Shown one piece after another: positions 1 to 8,402 of a DNA stretch of 64,000 bases. The first letter of the stretch is position 1. The number at the start of each line of letters is the position of its first letter. Where the stretch lies: contig CAWIIF010000001.1 in the NCBI GenBank assembly GCA_963836015.1, positions 62,001 through 126,000 on the forward strand, written 5' to 3'. The notes beneath the pieces are model-generated. The model was given only the letters and a program-made list of their open reading frames with translations, ran no database searches and was not told the DNA's origin. A program made the translations under genes and the position numbers. Origin of the DNA: CAWCDJ01 sp963836015. GTDB taxonomy: Bacteria > Acidobacteriota > Terriglobia > Bryobacterales > Bryobacteraceae.

Positions 1-1635
1 AAAGAGGTCTTCACCTCGCGCAGCCGCCAGCCGCTGTTGTGGTACTGCCGCTGCTGGTGCCTGTGCGCCATCTGTTTCGGATGCTGTCTGGCGCGGTCGC
101 GCTCGCTGCTGGATGCGCTGTGGTGCCTGATCTATTTCTTCCGCTGCCTGGCACGCTGCTTTGGACCGCTCACCTGCAACCTCACGGATCCCACCGGCTG
201 CGTGGCCGAAACGGCCAGCCCCGCGCTGGGCGCGTACATCGTCGAAGTCCGCGGCACGGCTTCGGGCGGGGGGTTCAACCGTTACGTGCTCGAGTGGTCT
301 GACGACGCCGGCTTGACTTACCACGCATCCGACTTCCTCTACCCGCCGCTTCCGCCCGGCAATCCGGGTCCCGGCACCGTGCCCGTGTTCAACGGCCTGC
401 TGGCCGATTTCGACACCACCTACAAGAACCCCGGCACCTACATCATCCGCATGACGGTCTTCTCGGGCACCGGGGCGACACAGGTCTGCTCCATCACGTT
501 CCAGCTCTTCAAGAAGGACGTTCGCATTCTGGGGGTGGACAACTACTTCAACCTCGATACCGGCTGGAGCGATCCCAACGCGAAGTTCGTCGAAAGCGTT
601 CCGGCGCTCTGTTCCCGGCCGGCCAGCGTCTCGGAAGTTTCGTTCGGCGAATGTCTTTCCGTGCAGGGCGGCGCCTGGGTGGGGGGATGCAACAACGCCA
701 AGATCAAGACCTACCTGCTGGACTACAAGCCGGGCTTCGAATCCAACTGCAGCTCCGCCGGCTGGACCAATTTCTGGCAGGTCGATTACGCCACGCCCGC
801 GCAGTACCGGTTCATCAATATGCGCACGGGCACGTCGTACCTCACCGCCAACTGGGGTCCTGACTGCTTCATCCCCAATCCGGCCTTTGTCTGCGCGCCG
901 TTCACCAAGCCGGAGCCCAACGCGTTGCTGTATCCTTCGTGCTGGACCAGCAACCTGGGCGGCTGCCAGCTCAACGGCCTCTTCACATTCCGGCTTACGG
1001 TCGTGGACACCAACGGGGTGACATACTGCGATACGCAGCAGTTGTGGATCGACAACAAATACCCATGCGGAGCGATCCGCATCGACGCCGTCCCCAAGTG
1101 CGCAGACCTGTTCATCAGCCAGTTTGCCAAGCCGCCCGATTGCGGCAACCCGTGGCCACTCCCTCTATCGGGAATCGCCTACGACCCGCTGATCGACGAA
1201 CTGGCGCTTCCAACCCGGCCCAACGACAACTTCGACTATTACTACGTGCAGGTCGAAAAGCAGGGCGGGCCGACCATCCAGATCCCAATCCCGGGCGCGG
1301 GCTTCGATCCCATGAACCCGTGCTTCTACGGAACGTCGCGCGTAGGCGATCCCGGAAATCACTGCGCCACGAGCCCCTGCGATCCGAACAATCTGAGCTC
1401 GTCGGCGGTGTTCGGCACGCTCGCCAATTTCGATCTGCGCGCGCTCGACCCGGTCTGTTCCGCCTCCGTGAAGTGGGGGCCCATTCCCTCCACCTTCACG
1501 ATCAAGCGGGGCGAATGCTGCGTCTACATCTTCAAGGTGTGGGTGTACGACCGGACCATCCGGCCGGGCGGGCAGCATACCGTTTACGGATACGCCGATT
1601 GGCCGGTCAAGATCTGCAATGACCTGCAATCGTAA
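1..1635 (+). CDS. Large Cys-rich protein with Ig/PKD-like repeats, 5' end outside the window
   Basis: The reading frame is open from the first base, so the N-terminus is cut off by the window; 544 residues are visible. The first visible part (about residues 10-55) is a hydrophobic stretch unusually rich in Cys, Trp and Arg (WYCRCWCLCAICFGCC), which could be a membrane or envelope anchor. The rest is beta-rich with several segments resembling PKD/Ig-like domains (for example YIIRMTVFSGTG, FTFRLTVVDTNG, YIFKVWVYDRT), separated by Cys pairs that could form disulfides. A TTG at 37 could be an internal start, but nothing favours it. I do not recognise the family. It lies 9 bp upstream of a DUF1360 gene and is probably co-transcribed with it. 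A structural, surface or phage-tail-like role is only inference from that context. Confidence 0.6.
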   Translation, partial: KEVFTSRSRQPLLWYCRCWCLCAICFGCCLARSRSLLDALWCLIYFFRCLARCFGPLTCNLTDPTGCVAETASPALGAYIVEVRGTASGGGFNRYVLEWSDDAGLTYHASDFLYPPLPPGNPGPGTVPVFNGLLADFDTTYKNPGTYIIRMTVFSGTGATQVCSITFQLFKKDVRILGVDNYFNLDTGWSDPNAKFVESVPALCSRPASVSEVSFGECLSVQGGAWVGGCNNAKIKTYLLDYKPGFESNCSSAGWTNFWQVDYATPAQYRFINMRTGTSYLTANWGPDCFIPNPAFVCAPFTKPEPNALLYPSCWTSNLGGCQLNGLFTFRLTVVDTNGVTYCDTQQLWIDNKYPCGAIRIDAVPKCADLFISQFAKPPDCGNPWPLPLSGIAYDPLIDELALPTRPNDNFDYYYVQVEKQGGPTIQIPIPGAGFDPMNPCFYGTSRVGDPGNHCATSPCDPNNLSSSAVFGTLANFDLRALDPVCSASVKWGPIPSTFTIKRGECCVYIFKVWVYDRTIRPGGQHTVYGYADWPVKICNDLQS

Positions 1636-1644
1636 CAGCGCAAC

Positions 1645-2088
1645 ATGACCGGTACCGCGATCTGGTTGCGCTTCGTGCTGGCCGTCCTCGCCACCTGGCG
1701 GATTACCCACCTGCTGGCTGCCGAGGACGGCCCAGCCGACATCATTGTGCGCTTGAGACGGCGCCTGGGACGCTCGTTCGCCGGGCGCCTGATGGATTGC
1801 TTCTACTGTCTCAGCGTTTGGGTTGCCGCGCCGTTCGCGTTCTTTGTGGCCGGACAAGGCGCGGTGGAATTGTTCGTGACCTGGTGGGCGCTAGCGGGAG
1901 CCGCCTGCCTTCTGGAACGACTCGGGCAGCAGCCCGTATGGATGCAGCCCTTGCCCCCCGCAGAGGAACCGAAAGGAGATTTCGAAGATGTGTTGCGGCG
2001 ACAGTCGGAAAACGGTGACGCAGCAGGTCATGACCCAGCCAACCCCGGCGCCCGCTCCGGCGGCAGCGCCGGGTCCGCCCACTTATAA
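1645..2088 (+). CDS. DUF1360 family membrane protein
   Basis: A 147-residue protein beginning nine bases after the preceding stop. Residues 1-100 resemble DUF1360: an N-terminal hydrophobic segment with LATWRITHLLAAEDGP, then RLRRRLG, then the Cys pair in DCFYCLSVWVA followed by two hydrophobic segments (AAPFAFFVAGQG and VTWWALAGAACLL). The family is small, membrane-embedded and of unknown biochemical function; a Bacillus relative is linked to sporulation. The last about 35 residues are polar and Gly/Ala-rich, lie outside the conserved domain and overlap the next gene by 101 bases in another frame. They may not be functionally constrained. Confidence 0.65.
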   Translation: MTGTAIWLRFVLAVLATWRITHLLAAEDGPADIIVRLRRRLGRSFAGRLMDCFYCLSVWVAAPFAFFVAGQGAVELFVTWWALAGAACLLERLGQQPVWMQPLPPAEEPKGDFEDVLRRQSENGDAAGHDPANPGARSGGSAGSAHL

Positions 2089-2266
2089 CTCCCCGGCGGC
2101 GGCGTGGTCGTCCGTGCGCCTGCGATATCTGCAGCAATCGCCCATCCGGGTGGGCGGCCCGGTCACCGGGAAGCATTACGATTTCTCGGGCGCGCAACCG
2201 GTCATGCCGGTGGAATCGCGCGACGCCGAAGCGCTCCTGCGGACCGGATTCTTCGCCCGGGAGTAA
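1988..2266 (+). CDS. Small phage-like protein, function unknown
   Basis: A 92-residue protein. The start is set by a good ribosome-binding site (AAAGGAG at 1972-1978, nine bases before the ATG), even though it lies inside the DUF1360 gene. The N-terminus MCCGDSRK is followed by a Pro/Ala linker (residues 16-36). The second half reads LRYLQQSPIRVGGPVTGK, then YDFSGAQPVMPVESRDAEAL. Small proteins with a similar GPVTGxxYxFS...DAxxLL pattern occur in prophages and phage-tail-like clusters as I recall them, so a structural accessory role is plausible but unproven. It is the last gene of the left-hand cluster. Confidence 0.55.
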   Translation: MCCGDSRKTVTQQVMTQPTPAPAPAAAPGPPTYNSPAAAWSSVRLRYLQQSPIRVGGPVTGKHYDFSGAQPVMPVESRDAEALLRTGFFARE

Positions 2267-2322
2267 GCCCCTCGCCTGTGCGATCATCTGATCGAGCAGG
2301 CGAAAGGAGCGGGTCTGACTTC

Positions 2323-4488
2323 GTGCGATTTCTGATGCTGCTGGCGGCGGCCGCCGGCGCCTTGGCCCAACCGGCGGTAATCCGCAAACCGGCTCAGCCC
2401 ACGCATTTCCTGGAATCGGTGGGGCGGCGCGGAGCGATCCTGGGGGCCGAGGACGGCACTTTCGAAGCCTGGCTGAACCCCGTCAAGATCCTGCGCGACT
2501 TCCGTCTCTCCGTGTATTTCGACGGCGCGCTCGAGCCGGTGCCGCTCTCCGAGATGGCCGAGCAGGTGGAGGTCTCGCCGGGGCGCGCGACCATCATCCA
2601 TTCGCACGCCGCGTTCACCATTCGCCAGACGTGGGTGGCGGCGCTCGACCAGCCGGTCTTGCTGGTGCTGCTCGATATCGATACCGACCGACCGCTGCGC
2701 CTGCGCGCCAGTTTCATTCCGGAGATGAAGCCGATGTGGCCGGCCAGCTTCGGCGGCCAGAGCAGCTACTTCGATGACGAGTTGAAGGCCATCGTCCTCG
2801 GCGAGGGGCTGCGGCGGTTCGAGCCCGTGATCGGCTCGCCGCTGTTTTCGGCGCACAGCGAACAGATCGGCCACCAGCTTCCCGGCCGCACGCTGCTGCT
2901 CGAGATGCAGGTGACGCCCGCGACGAAGCAGGTCCCCATCGTCATCGCCGCGTCGCGGCAGGTATACCAGGCAGCGCTGTCGAACGTCGCCGGGATCGTG
3001 CGCGAGTCCGACGAGTATTACCGGGAGTTCGACCGGCGCACGCTACGCATCGAGACGCCCGACCCGGCGCTCAACGAGGCCTTCCATTGGGCGAAGTTTG
3101 CGGTCGAGAAGGGCTGGACCTGCAACGACGGCGTGGGCTGCGGTCTGGTGGCCGGCTTCGCCCGCTCGGGCGAGAGCGAGCGGCCCGGCTTCGCCTGGTA
3201 TTTCGGCGGCGATGCGCTCATGAACTCATGGAGCATCGTGGATTACGGCGATTTCGACCGTGCGCGCGGGACCCTCGAATTTCTGCGCAATCACCAGCGC
3301 GCGGACGGCAAGATGGAGCACGAGCTCACACAAAGCGCCGCCCTGCTCGACTGGAGCAAGTATCCCTACGGCTACTACCACGCCGACACCACGCCCCTCT
3401 ACATCTTCTCGATGGCGAAGTATGTGGCGCGCTCGGGAGACGTGGCGTTCCTCAAGTCATCATGGAGCTCCATCGAGAAGGCCTACCGCTTTTGCCTGAC
3501 CGCTCTCGACGACGATGGGCTGCTCTCCAACCGCAAGGCCGGCGCGGGCGCGGTCGAGACCGGCGCACTGAGCGGGCGGGTAGCCAACGACATCTACCTG
3601 CAGGGAGTGTGGATCGCGGCGCTCGACGGATACCTGAAGCTCGCGAAACTGGCCGGAGAATCCCCCGGGGACGCCGCCGTGCGGCGCGACCGCGCCCGCG
3701 CCGCGCTCGACCGGTGGTTCGTGGAATCGAAGGAGACGCTGGCGTTCGCGCGACTCACCGACGGCTCGATGTACCCGGCGCAATCGGCGTGGCAGGGCTT
3801 CGCGCTGGCCTTCGGCGGACTCGACCCCGGCAAGGCGGCGCGCGCGGCCGCGCACCTGGCCCGCCCCGAGTTGACCACGCCGTGGGGCGCGCGCCTTTTC
3901 GCCACCGACAGCCCCAACTACGATCCGCTCAGCTACAACGATGGCAGCGTGTGGCCGTTCGTCACCGGGTTCGCGATCCTCGGCGAGTACCGCAATCACC
4001 AGGCCGCCGCCGCGCTGCAACTGCTGCACGGAATCGCCGCCATGAACGGACTCTCGGCCGCGGGCCTCATCCCCGAGTATCTGAGCGGCGAGCGGGCACA
4101 GGCGCTGCCGCACGCCGTGCCGCACCAGCTTTTCTCGTCGTCGGCGGTGATCAACCCGCTGGTGAGCGGCATGCTTGGCCTCGATGGCGATGCGGCCGCG
4201 CACACCCTGCTGGTAGCTCCGCAGATTCCGCAAGGCTGGACGGTGCGGTTCGAGAACTACCGCGTGGGCGGTTCCACAGTGTCCGGCTCGATTATGCACA
4301 CACGCGGCGAAGCGCGCCTCTCCCTGAAGATCGCCGGCGAGCCGCTGGCCGTCACGTTCGAGCACTTGCACAAGGTGGTGCACCTCGCGCCTGCACCGGT
4401 CATCGATGCGCGGATTGAGGCCGAGGAACCCGCCGAGCCTGCGCCGGTGTTCGTCAACCTCGAGCCCGGAGCACGCGCTCCGCGGTAA
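2323..4488 (+). CDS. Secreted six-hairpin glycosidase (glycogen-debranching/amylo-1,6-glucosidase-like)
   Basis: About 721 residues from a GTG at 2323; AAAGGAG at 2303-2309 lies 13 bases upstream. The first residues (VRFLMLLAAAAGALAQP) form a signal peptide, so the enzyme is exported. Residues about 30-230 are a beta-sandwich-like N-domain. From about residue 240 the sequence matches the (alpha/alpha)6 toroid of glycogen-debranching and related glycosidases: FHWAKFAVEKGW, PGFAWYFGGDALMNSW, QGVWIAALDGYLKLAKLAG, YNDGSVWPFVTGFAILGEY and HQLFSSSAVINPLVSG. A C-terminal beta domain closes the protein. The substrate cannot be read from sequence; alpha-glucans or plant oligosaccharides are likely. 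The last 35 bases overlap the 3' end of the convergent molybdenum hydroxylase gene. Confidence 0.75.
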   Translation: MRFLMLLAAAAGALAQPAVIRKPAQPTHFLESVGRRGAILGAEDGTFEAWLNPVKILRDFRLSVYFDGALEPVPLSEMAEQVEVSPGRATIIHSHAAFTIRQTWVAALDQPVLLVLLDIDTDRPLRLRASFIPEMKPMWPASFGGQSSYFDDELKAIVLGEGLRRFEPVIGSPLFSAHSEQIGHQLPGRTLLLEMQVTPATKQVPIVIAASRQVYQAALSNVAGIVRESDEYYREFDRRTLRIETPDPALNEAFHWAKFAVEKGWTCNDGVGCGLVAGFARSGESERPGFAWYFGGDALMNSWSIVDYGDFDRARGTLEFLRNHQRADGKMEHELTQSAALLDWSKYPYGYYHADTTPLYIFSMAKYVARSGDVAFLKSSWSSIEKAYRFCLTALDDDGLLSNRKAGAGAVETGALSGRVANDIYLQGVWIAALDGYLKLAKLAGESPGDAAVRRDRARAALDRWFVESKETLAFARLTDGSMYPAQSAWQGFALAFGGLDPGKAARAAAHLARPELTTPWGARLFATDSPNYDPLSYNDGSVWPFVTGFAILGEYRNHQAAAALQLLHGIAAMNGLSAAGLIPEYLSGERAQALPHAVPHQLFSSSAVINPLVSGMLGLDGDAAAHTLLVAPQIPQGWTVRFENYRVGGSTVSGSIMHTRGEARLSLKIAGEPLAVTFEHLHKVVHLAPAPVIDARIEAEEPAEPAPVFVNLEPGARAPR

Positions 4489-6541
4489 TCGGCAACTGGA
4501 GCACACGCGCGCTCGCGGCATCGAAAATCGCGTTGGCAATCACCGCCCCCATGGTGATGATGGGCGGCTCGCCGCTTCCCAACGCGGGAGTCCCGGGGTT
4601 GTCGATCAGCACGGTCTCGATTTTCGGCACCCACGAGAAGCGCGGAATCTCGTAGGTGTCGAAGTTGCGGTCGAGCACCTCGCCGTTGCGGAAGCGCACG
4701 CCCTCGGCGAGCGCATAACCCAACCCCATGGTGATGGAGCCTTCAATCTGCTGCCGAATGCCTTCGGGGTTCACGGTGACGCCATTATCCTGGGCGCAGA
4801 CGACGCGCTTCACGCGCGTGCGGCCCGTACCCGCATCGACGGCCACTTCGGCGCACATCGCCACGTAGGTCCCGGCGTATATGCCGCAGGCTACACCCAC
4901 GCCGCGTCCGCTCGGGGTGCGCGCAGGCTTCCAACCGAACTGCTTCGCGGCGGCTTCCAGCACGCGGCGCATCCGCGCATCGGAGAGATTGTTCAGGCGG
5001 AATTCCACCGGATCCATCGAGGCCAGGCTCGCCAGGAGATCCATGTGGGACTCTCGCGCGAAGGTATTGGTGTTGACCGATGGCGCGCGCCACGGCCCGA
5101 CTGCGAACGGGTGCATGCCCGGAGGATTTCCGCCTCCCCATCCGCCCGCCGAGGTGGTGCGCTGGTGTGGCACATCGTAGAACGTGCGCGCCTCGCGATC
5201 GCCGGCGCCGGTCACCTGGTAGTTCCAGAACGCGAGCTTCCCGGCACTCGTGACGCCCGCGCGGATCTTCACCACCGCGGCGGGCCGGAAGGTGTCGTAG
5301 AAGAACTCCTCCGCGCGGTCCCATACCACCTGCACCGGCTTGCCCGTGATCTTCGCCAGCCGCGCAGCTTCGACCGACTGCAGGGACGCGCTCTTGCCGC
5401 CGAATCCACCGCCCACGTATGGGGCGATGATGCGCACGTTCTCCGGCGGGACTCCCAGCGCCTGGGCAACCTGGGTCTTCACAGGGAACGGCGCCTGCGT
5501 GCTCGCCCACACCGTCACCTTGCCGCCTTCGATGGAGGCCGTCGCCGTGTGGGTCTCGATGGGCGCGTGAGACACGTAGGCGTTGAGGTACTCGTGCTCC
5601 ACCACCGCAGACGCCAGCTTTTCGCCCGCCTCCAGATCTCCGCCGGCAAAGACCACCTGCGGGAGAGGCGCCGTCTTCAAGAGGTGCTCGAAGATGGTAC
5701 GGTCGTCCGGACCCGCGGCCGGCCGCTCGAACTCGGCTTTCACGAGACCGCGCGCGGCTTCCGCGATGTCCCAATGCTCGTGAAGCACTGCGATCATCCC
5801 GGCCTCCCGAACCACGCGCACTCCGGGGATCTTCTCCGCGGCGGAGGTGTCCGCGGATTTCAGGGTGGCTCCGTGTGCGGGCGGACGCACCAGGCGCGCG
5901 TGAAGGAGGCCAGGCAGTTTGACGTCCCCCGCGTATTGACCTTTCCCGGTGACCTTGTCCAGCCCGTCCTTACGTACCGGCGAATATCCGACCACCGTGA
6001 ACGACGCGACCGGCTTCACGGGCACGTGCTCGATGTGCCGCTCGATCCGCTTGCCCTCCACCAACTGGGCGTACGTCGCGCGCTTGCCGGAGGACGGGTC
6101 GCTCACCACCCCGGCATTGACCTGCAGCCGTTCCACCGGCGCCTGCAGCTGTTCGGCGGCCAACTGAAGCAGGATCGCGCGAGCTTCGGCGCCGGCCGCG
6201 CGCAGCACCGGACCGAACTGCCGGATGCAGAGCGAGCCGAACGTCCCCATATCCCACGGGCAGCGGCCGGTATCGCCGAGGACCATATCCACAGAGTCGT
6301 AGGCCACGTCCAGTTCTTCTGCCAGCAGTTGGGCGAGGGCGGTAGTCGAGCCCTGACCCAGCTCGACCTTGCCCGAGAATCCGGTGACGCGTCCATCCGG
6401 ACCGATCCGCAGGTAGGCGTTGAAATCGGCCGGATAACCCTGGCGCACCGGCAGGCGCGTAGGTTCCTGCGCCGATACCAGCAGGAACAGCCCGGTGCCG
6501 GGCAGTGCGAAGAAGGCGCGCCGGGAGAGCTGGTCCGTCAC
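4454..6541 (-). CDS. Molybdopterin-binding subunit of a xanthine dehydrogenase/isoquinoline oxidoreductase-type hydroxylase
   Basis: About 695 residues. The GTG start at 6541 overlaps the stop of the [2Fe-2S] subunit by four bases (GTGA) and has a strong AAAGGAGG site, so the pair is translationally coupled. The N-terminus SRRAFFALPGTGLFLL is a twin-arginine signal, pointing to folded export with cofactor. Family motifs include GKVELGQGSTTALAQLLAEE, VTGKGQYAGDVKLPGLLHAR, APYVGGGFGGKSA (Moco binding) and the C-terminal GSGEPPIITMGAVIANAIFDA with the conserved Glu region. No FAD-binding subunit is adjacent, as in isoquinoline 1-oxidoreductase and aldehyde-oxidase-like two-subunit enzymes that pass electrons to a cytochrome or other acceptor. 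The substrate is unknown. Confidence 0.88.
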   Translation of the reverse strand: MTDQLSRRAFFALPGTGLFLLVSAQEPTRLPVRQGYPADFNAYLRIGPDGRVTGFSGKVELGQGSTTALAQLLAEELDVAYDSVDMVLGDTGRCPWDMGTFGSLCIRQFGPVLRAAGAEARAILLQLAAEQLQAPVERLQVNAGVVSDPSSGKRATYAQLVEGKRIERHIEHVPVKPVASFTVVGYSPVRKDGLDKVTGKGQYAGDVKLPGLLHARLVRPPAHGATLKSADTSAAEKIPGVRVVREAGMIAVLHEHWDIAEAARGLVKAEFERPAAGPDDRTIFEHLLKTAPLPQVVFAGGDLEAGEKLASAVVEHEYLNAYVSHAPIETHTATASIEGGKVTVWASTQAPFPVKTQVAQALGVPPENVRIIAPYVGGGFGGKSASLQSVEAARLAKITGKPVQVVWDRAEEFFYDTFRPAAVVKIRAGVTSAGKLAFWNYQVTGAGDREARTFYDVPHQRTTSAGGWGGGNPPGMHPFAVGPWRAPSVNTNTFARESHMDLLASLASMDPVEFRLNNLSDARMRRVLEAAAKQFGWKPARTPSGRGVGVACGIYAGTYVAMCAEVAVDAGTGRTRVKRVVCAQDNGVTVNPEGIRQQIEGSITMGLGYALAEGVRFRNGEVLDRNFDTYEIPRFSWVPKIETVLIDNPGTPALGSGEPPIITMGAVIANAIFDAASARVLQLPITAERVLRARG

Positions 6542-7020
6542 AGCGAGCCTCCTTTCACCAGCGCGACCGCGGCCTCGTCGATGGCATCCAGCACGCGCAC
6601 GTGCGAGCCGCAGCGGCAGAGGTTGCCGTCCATATGCGAGATCACCTCGTCGCGCGTCGGCCTCGGCGTCTTCTGGAGCAGCGCATAGGCGCTCAGGATC
6701 ATGCCCGGCGTGCAGTAGCCGCACTGGAACGCGTCGTGTTTCTGGAAGGCCTGCTGAATCGGGTGAAGGCGCCCATCTTGCGCCAGACCCTCGATCGTCA
6801 GCACCTGCTTGCCTTCCACGTCCTTGACCGGCACCGAGCAGGACCGGACCGCTTCCCGGTTGACGATCACGGTGCAGGCTCCGCATAAGGACTCGCCGCA
6901 GCCGAATTTCGTGCCGGTCAAGCCGAGATCGCTGCGCAGGACCCAGAGCAGCATGCGCTCGTCATCGACGGAAATGCGCACCGGCTTACCGTTCAGCGTG
7001 AAAGAGATACTTCGCTGCAT
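6538..7020 (-). CDS. [2Fe-2S] subunit of the molybdenum hydroxylase
   Basis: 160 residues, the usual length. The N-terminal plant-ferredoxin-type cluster is bound by CGESLCGACTV and an upstream Cys; the second, helical cluster domain has CGYCTPGMILSAYALL and GNLCRCG. It transfers electrons from the molybdenum centre of the downstream partner, whose GTG start overlaps this stop codon. It has no Tat signal, so it would be exported by hitch-hiking on the partner's signal, as is known for this family. It is the first gene of the operon. A GATAAT hexamer lies only three bases before the ATG on this strand, so a leaderless transcript is possible but unproven. Confidence 0.9.
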   Translation of the reverse strand: MQRSISFTLNGKPVRISVDDERMLLWVLRSDLGLTGTKFGCGESLCGACTVIVNREAVRSCSVPVKDVEGKQVLTIEGLAQDGRLHPIQQAFQKHDAFQCGYCTPGMILSAYALLQKTPRPTRDEVISHMDGNLCRCGSHVRVLDAIDEAAVALVKGGSL

Positions 7021-7061
7021 AAGATTATCAGATCTGAAATACAGCGAAAAGTAAAGGCGCC

Positions 7062-8402
7062 TCAGAACGCGATGCGGCCGGTCGTCGCGGAGCCCGCCGA
7101 ATTGGCGATCGCAGCCTCGAACGCAACGACCTTCGACGCGTCTCCGGTCACCGGGAAGATGGCGCGCAACTGGAAGTTGCCGCCGGCATCCGAGCCCTGG
7201 AAGAAGCGCGTGAAATCGGCGGAGCTATCCACCGCCAGGGCCCCCGGCGGAATCGCATTTCCCGAAGCGTCGAAGAACGTGTAGGTCAGGCGGCTCACGC
7301 TGCGAGTGTTGTCGAAGCCTGTCAGCCGGATTTCCAGCGTCCCGGCCGACCGCACGGCTTGCGAGGCTACCAGAGTCACGGCTGCCGGTGGAATCGCGAC
7401 GGTCTTGCGGTCGGAGTTGCCGCCGAGATCCGCAGTGAAGACGAGGGTGCCGGCGGTGGTGCCGGTCTGGAACGGGAGGCTCACCTGGGTGTCCCCGGGC
7501 GAAACAGAAAACAGAACCTTGAGGCCGCCGGCCGCGAACTGGATGGCGGGGTCGGAGGCGGCGGCGGGCTGCGGTTGAAAATCGAGCGAAACGAACCCAA
7601 TTCCGGCGGCCCGCGCAGGAGCATCGAACTTCACCGTGACGGAGCCCTGCTGGCCGCTGTGCGGCTGGGGAAGGTCGAACCCGATCGAGGGTTTGGGGAG
7701 CGCGACGGCGAGGGCGGTTCCCGTCAGGATGTAGGCGCGGCCATCGATTACGACTGACCCGGTCGAGGTGCCCGTGACGGTAGGCTGGTACCGCACGTCG
7801 AATCCGGCGGACTGCTGGGGCTGGAGCACCACTCCGCTGGGTGGGGTTCCGGTGAGGGAAAAACCACCGCCGGAGGCCGAGATCGCGGGGACCGACAGCG
7901 CCGAGCTCGTCTGGTTTTCGACGGAGAAGTGCCTGGATGCGGACGACCCGAGTTCGACGCCGCCGAAATCGACCGGGGCAGCGCCGAGGATCTGTGAATC
8001 GACTCGGTACGTCAGGCTTTGGATCACAGTCGCGGTGAGCAGGATGGAAAACCCCTCCGAATCCAAGGCGGCGCTATAGGCGCCTGGGGTGGCGGATTGG
8101 AAAACCACCTGGAATTCAATGGCTTGCTGGGAGGCGAGGCCCACCGGGAGGGTGGGTGCGCCGGAAAGGGAGAAGCCGGAGCCGTTGACCGCCAGGACGC
8201 TCAGGGCGGCCGGCTTGGCGGAAGTGTTGCGGATGCGGAAGCGGGCCGCACCGGATTCGCCGGGATGAAACGAACCCAATTCGTAGAGTGGCGGGACGGC
8301 GCGCTCGACGTTGCCATCGACCAGGTAGATGTCGAATTGGGCGAACGAAGCCGGCGCTGCCAGGGCCGCAGCGAACAACAGGTGGAAAATCCGCAGTCTC
8401 AT
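7062..8402 (-). CDS. Secreted protein with choice-of-anchor D / ASPM-SPD2-hydin-like beta domains
   Basis: 446 residues with a clear signal peptide (MRLRIFHLLFAAALAAPASFAQ). Two tandem beta-sandwich repeats of the choice-of-anchor D type follow: about residues 30-130 (LGSFHPGESGAARFRIRN) and 135-230 (DFGGVELGSSASRHFSVEN, then GFDVRYQPTVTG). The C-terminal half is further beta-rich, with a repeat VTVKFDAPARAAGIGF. There is no catalytic motif. Its ATG overlaps the stop codon of the upstream Ig-like gene by four bases (ATGA), so the two are expressed together. Likely extracellular or outer-membrane-associated; the role is unknown. Confidence 0.7.
   Translation of the reverse strand: MRLRIFHLLFAAALAAPASFAQFDIYLVDGNVERAVPPLYELGSFHPGESGAARFRIRNTSAKPAALSVLAVNGSGFSLSGAPTLPVGLASQQAIEFQVVFQSATPGAYSAALDSEGFSILLTATVIQSLTYRVDSQILGAAPVDFGGVELGSSASRHFSVENQTSSALSVPAISASGGGFSLTGTPPSGVVLQPQQSAGFDVRYQPTVTGTSTGSVVIDGRAYILTGTALAVALPKPSIGFDLPQPHSGQQGSVTVKFDAPARAAGIGFVSLDFQPQPAAASDPAIQFAAGGLKVLFSVSPGDTQVSLPFQTGTTAGTLVFTADLGGNSDRKTVAIPPAAVTLVASQAVRSAGTLEIRLTGFDNTRSVSRLTYTFFDASGNAIPPGALAVDSSADFTRFFQGSDAGGNFQLRAIFPVTGDASKVVAFEAAIANSAGSATTGRIAF

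Noticed and set aside
4406..6688. 760-residue open frame on the plus strand opposite the molybdenum hydroxylase
   Set aside because: It is Arg/Gly/His-rich antisense shadow of a GC-rich gene; the minus-strand frame has clear motifs, a ribosome-binding site and coupling to its partner.
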